A stretch of 6,451 nt of DNA from Actinomycetota bacterium. Lineage in GTDB: Bacteria; Acidobacteriota; Blastocatellia; Chloracidobacteriales; Chloracidobacteriaceae. The stretch is taken from contig JAAFHI010000207.1 in assembly GCA_013298335.1 (NCBI GenBank), positions 1 to 6,451 on the forward strand. The letters run 5' to 3'. Below the pieces are notes generated by a model. It was not told the origin of the DNA. It made no database searches and saw only the letters and a program-made list of their open reading frames with translations. The translations under genes were made by a program, and so were the position numbers. How positions within the stretch are numbered: position 1 is the stretch's first letter; every line of letters begins with the position of its first letter. Of the stretch, positions 5,326-6,451 are shown piece by piece.

Positions 5326-6451
5326 TCAATCAGCCGGTGCCGCTCTTTCACTCGCGACCGTTCCGGTTTCGCTGGATTGCTGAAACAGGGTGACCCGGTT
5401 GCGCCCGCCGCGTTTGGATTCGTAAAGGGCGCGGTCGGCGTGTTCGACGAGGGTATCGGCATCGCCGGTGGGCATCGAGGGGTAGTGGGAAACTCCAAGG
5501 CTGGCCGTGATGGAAATCCGCCCGGCGTCGGTCTCGACCACCGTCGTTTCGATGGTGTGCCGGAGTCGTTCCGAGACATCGAACGCCGCCTGGGCCGGGG
5601 TATTCGGAAGCAGCAGCATGAATTCCTCGCCGCCGTAGCGACCGGCCACGTCGCTGTCGCGGAGATTGTCCCGCAACAGCATGGCGAGGTGCTGGAGGAC
5701 CTCGTTTCCGACTTCGTGGCCGTGGCTGTCGTTGATTGTCTTGAAGTGGTCGATATCCACCATCACGACCGCCAGTTGTCCGCGGGAACTGACGGCCCTT
5801 TCAAATTCCTCGGCCAGTTTCTGGCGCAGGTACCGGGAATTCAGTAGCCGGGTCAGTCCGTCAATGGTCGCGAGTTCGTAAAGACGGGCGTTTTCGAGGG
5901 CGCTGACGACCTGCTGACCGAGGGTCCGCAGCATTTCCTCGTCCTGTTCGGAAAAGGCCCCGGATTCGGCACTGGCAATGCTGATGACGCCAAGCGGTCG
6001 GCGGTCGATTTCGAGGGGAACGCCCAGCCACGAGCGGTAGGGAAGCTGATTGGTCAACCATCGGTAACCGTAGGCACCGGCCTCCCGCGGAACGTTGTCG
6101 AGGCGCAGGGACCGGCGGTTGCGGAGGCACCATTCGGCGAGTCCGATGGCGTTTTCCTCGGGTTGCAACTGGTCGTCAGGGGAGAAGGGCGGATGATTGC
6201 CGCTTTTCAACTGCCAGCGACCGCTCGCGCCCAGCTCGCTCTTGCGTCCGCGGCGTTCGGGGCGGGTCCAGCGTTGAAGTCCGGTCGTTTCGAGTTGAAG
6301 GCCGGGTTCGCCGGACTGGGTCGGATCGTCGGGAAACATGTAGACCGCCAGCGAATCGGCCCCGAACAGTTCCTTGCCTTCCTGGTACAGGGTTTTGAGA
6401 AGTTCCTGCCGGGTTTGGGCGGCGGCGGTCAGGGCGCGCCCGACGCCGTTC
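5326..6451 (-). CDS. GAF-GGDEF diguanylate cyclase, 5' end cut by window edge
   Basis: Partial gene. The frame is open to the right edge: 37 further codons precede the internal ATG at 6337-6339, and they read as the start of a GAF domain (ELLKTLYQEGKELFGADSLAVYMF), so the true start lies outside. Counting from that ATG, the GAF domain runs to about residue 155 (SWLGVPLEIDRRPLGVISIAS at 103-123, then a helix ending in ENARLYELA). The GGDEF domain follows immediately (about 156-320): DGLTRLLNSRY, metal-binding VDIDHFKTIND (D195 and the following residues), GHEVGNEVL, and the active-site GGEEF at 236-240. An inhibitory I-site RDSD (227-230) lies five residues before it. It should therefore make cyclic di-GMP from two GTP and be subject to product inhibition, with the GAF domain sensing an unknown cue. 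No EAL domain and no transmembrane segment are visible in this part. The last 17 residues are a low-complexity tail. Confidence 0.93.
   Translation of the reverse strand, partial: NGVGRALTAAAQTRQELLKTLYQEGKELFGADSLAVYMFPDDPTQSGEPGLQLETTGLQRWTRPERRGRKSELGASGRWQLKSGNHPPFSPDDQLQPEENAIGLAEWCLRNRRSLRLDNVPREAGAYGYRWLTNQLPYRSWLGVPLEIDRRPLGVISIASAESGAFSEQDEEMLRTLGQQVVSALENARLYELATIDGLTRLLNSRYLRQKLAEEFERAVSSRGQLAVVMVDIDHFKTINDSHGHEVGNEVLQHLAMLLRDNLRDSDVAGRYGGEEFMLLLPNTPAQAAFDVSERLRHTIETTVVETDAGRISITASLGVSHYPSMPTGDADTLVEHADRALYESKRGGRNRVTLFQQSSETGTVASERAAPAD

Noticed and set aside
6337..6339. ATG at 6337-6339 as the true start of the diguanylate cyclase
   Set aside because: The frame stays open to the window edge and the 37 codons before it continue the GAF domain; starting here would cut the domain's first helix and strand.

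Overview
The window comes from a moderately GC-rich bacterium, most likely an acidobacterium (Acidobacteriota). The main evidence is the 1002-residue outer-membrane receptor of the Oar-like type: a carboxypeptidase-regulatory-like N-terminal domain, then a TonB plug, then a barrel. This architecture is expanded in that phylum. Placement below phylum cannot be settled from this sequence.

All four genes lie on the minus strand, so transcription runs from the right edge to the left. In order they are: (1) a GAF-GGDEF diguanylate cyclase whose 5' end is cut by the right window edge (5326-6451); (2) riboflavin synthase alpha chain, ribE (4578-5243), 82 bp downstream; (3) a TonB-dependent receptor (1391-4399), after a 178-bp gap holding a perfect 9-bp hairpin and a strong Shine-Dalgarno; (4) a secreted beta-propeller phytase-like protein (197-1186). 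The last 196 bases at the left edge hold no gene I can support.

The receptor and the phytase-like protein are a plausible functional pair: a periplasmic or secreted enzyme acting on inositol phosphates and an outer-membrane importer for a substrate or metal complex. Linkage of beta-propeller phytases with TonB-dependent receptors is known in other Gram-negative bacteria. ribE and the cyclase look like independent housekeeping and signalling genes. No riboflavin operon partners or FMN riboswitch are visible.

The most unusual non-coding structure is a 139-bp nested palindromic element (1241-1379) that fills most of the gap between receptor and phytase. It has 26-bp imperfect terminal inverted repeats, each folding into its own small hairpin, and an inner perfect 18-bp hairpin that shares bases with one terminal repeat. 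It resembles a miniature REP- or MITE-like element and sits where it could control readthrough or mRNA stability between the two genes. I see no wholly novel gene system in this window.
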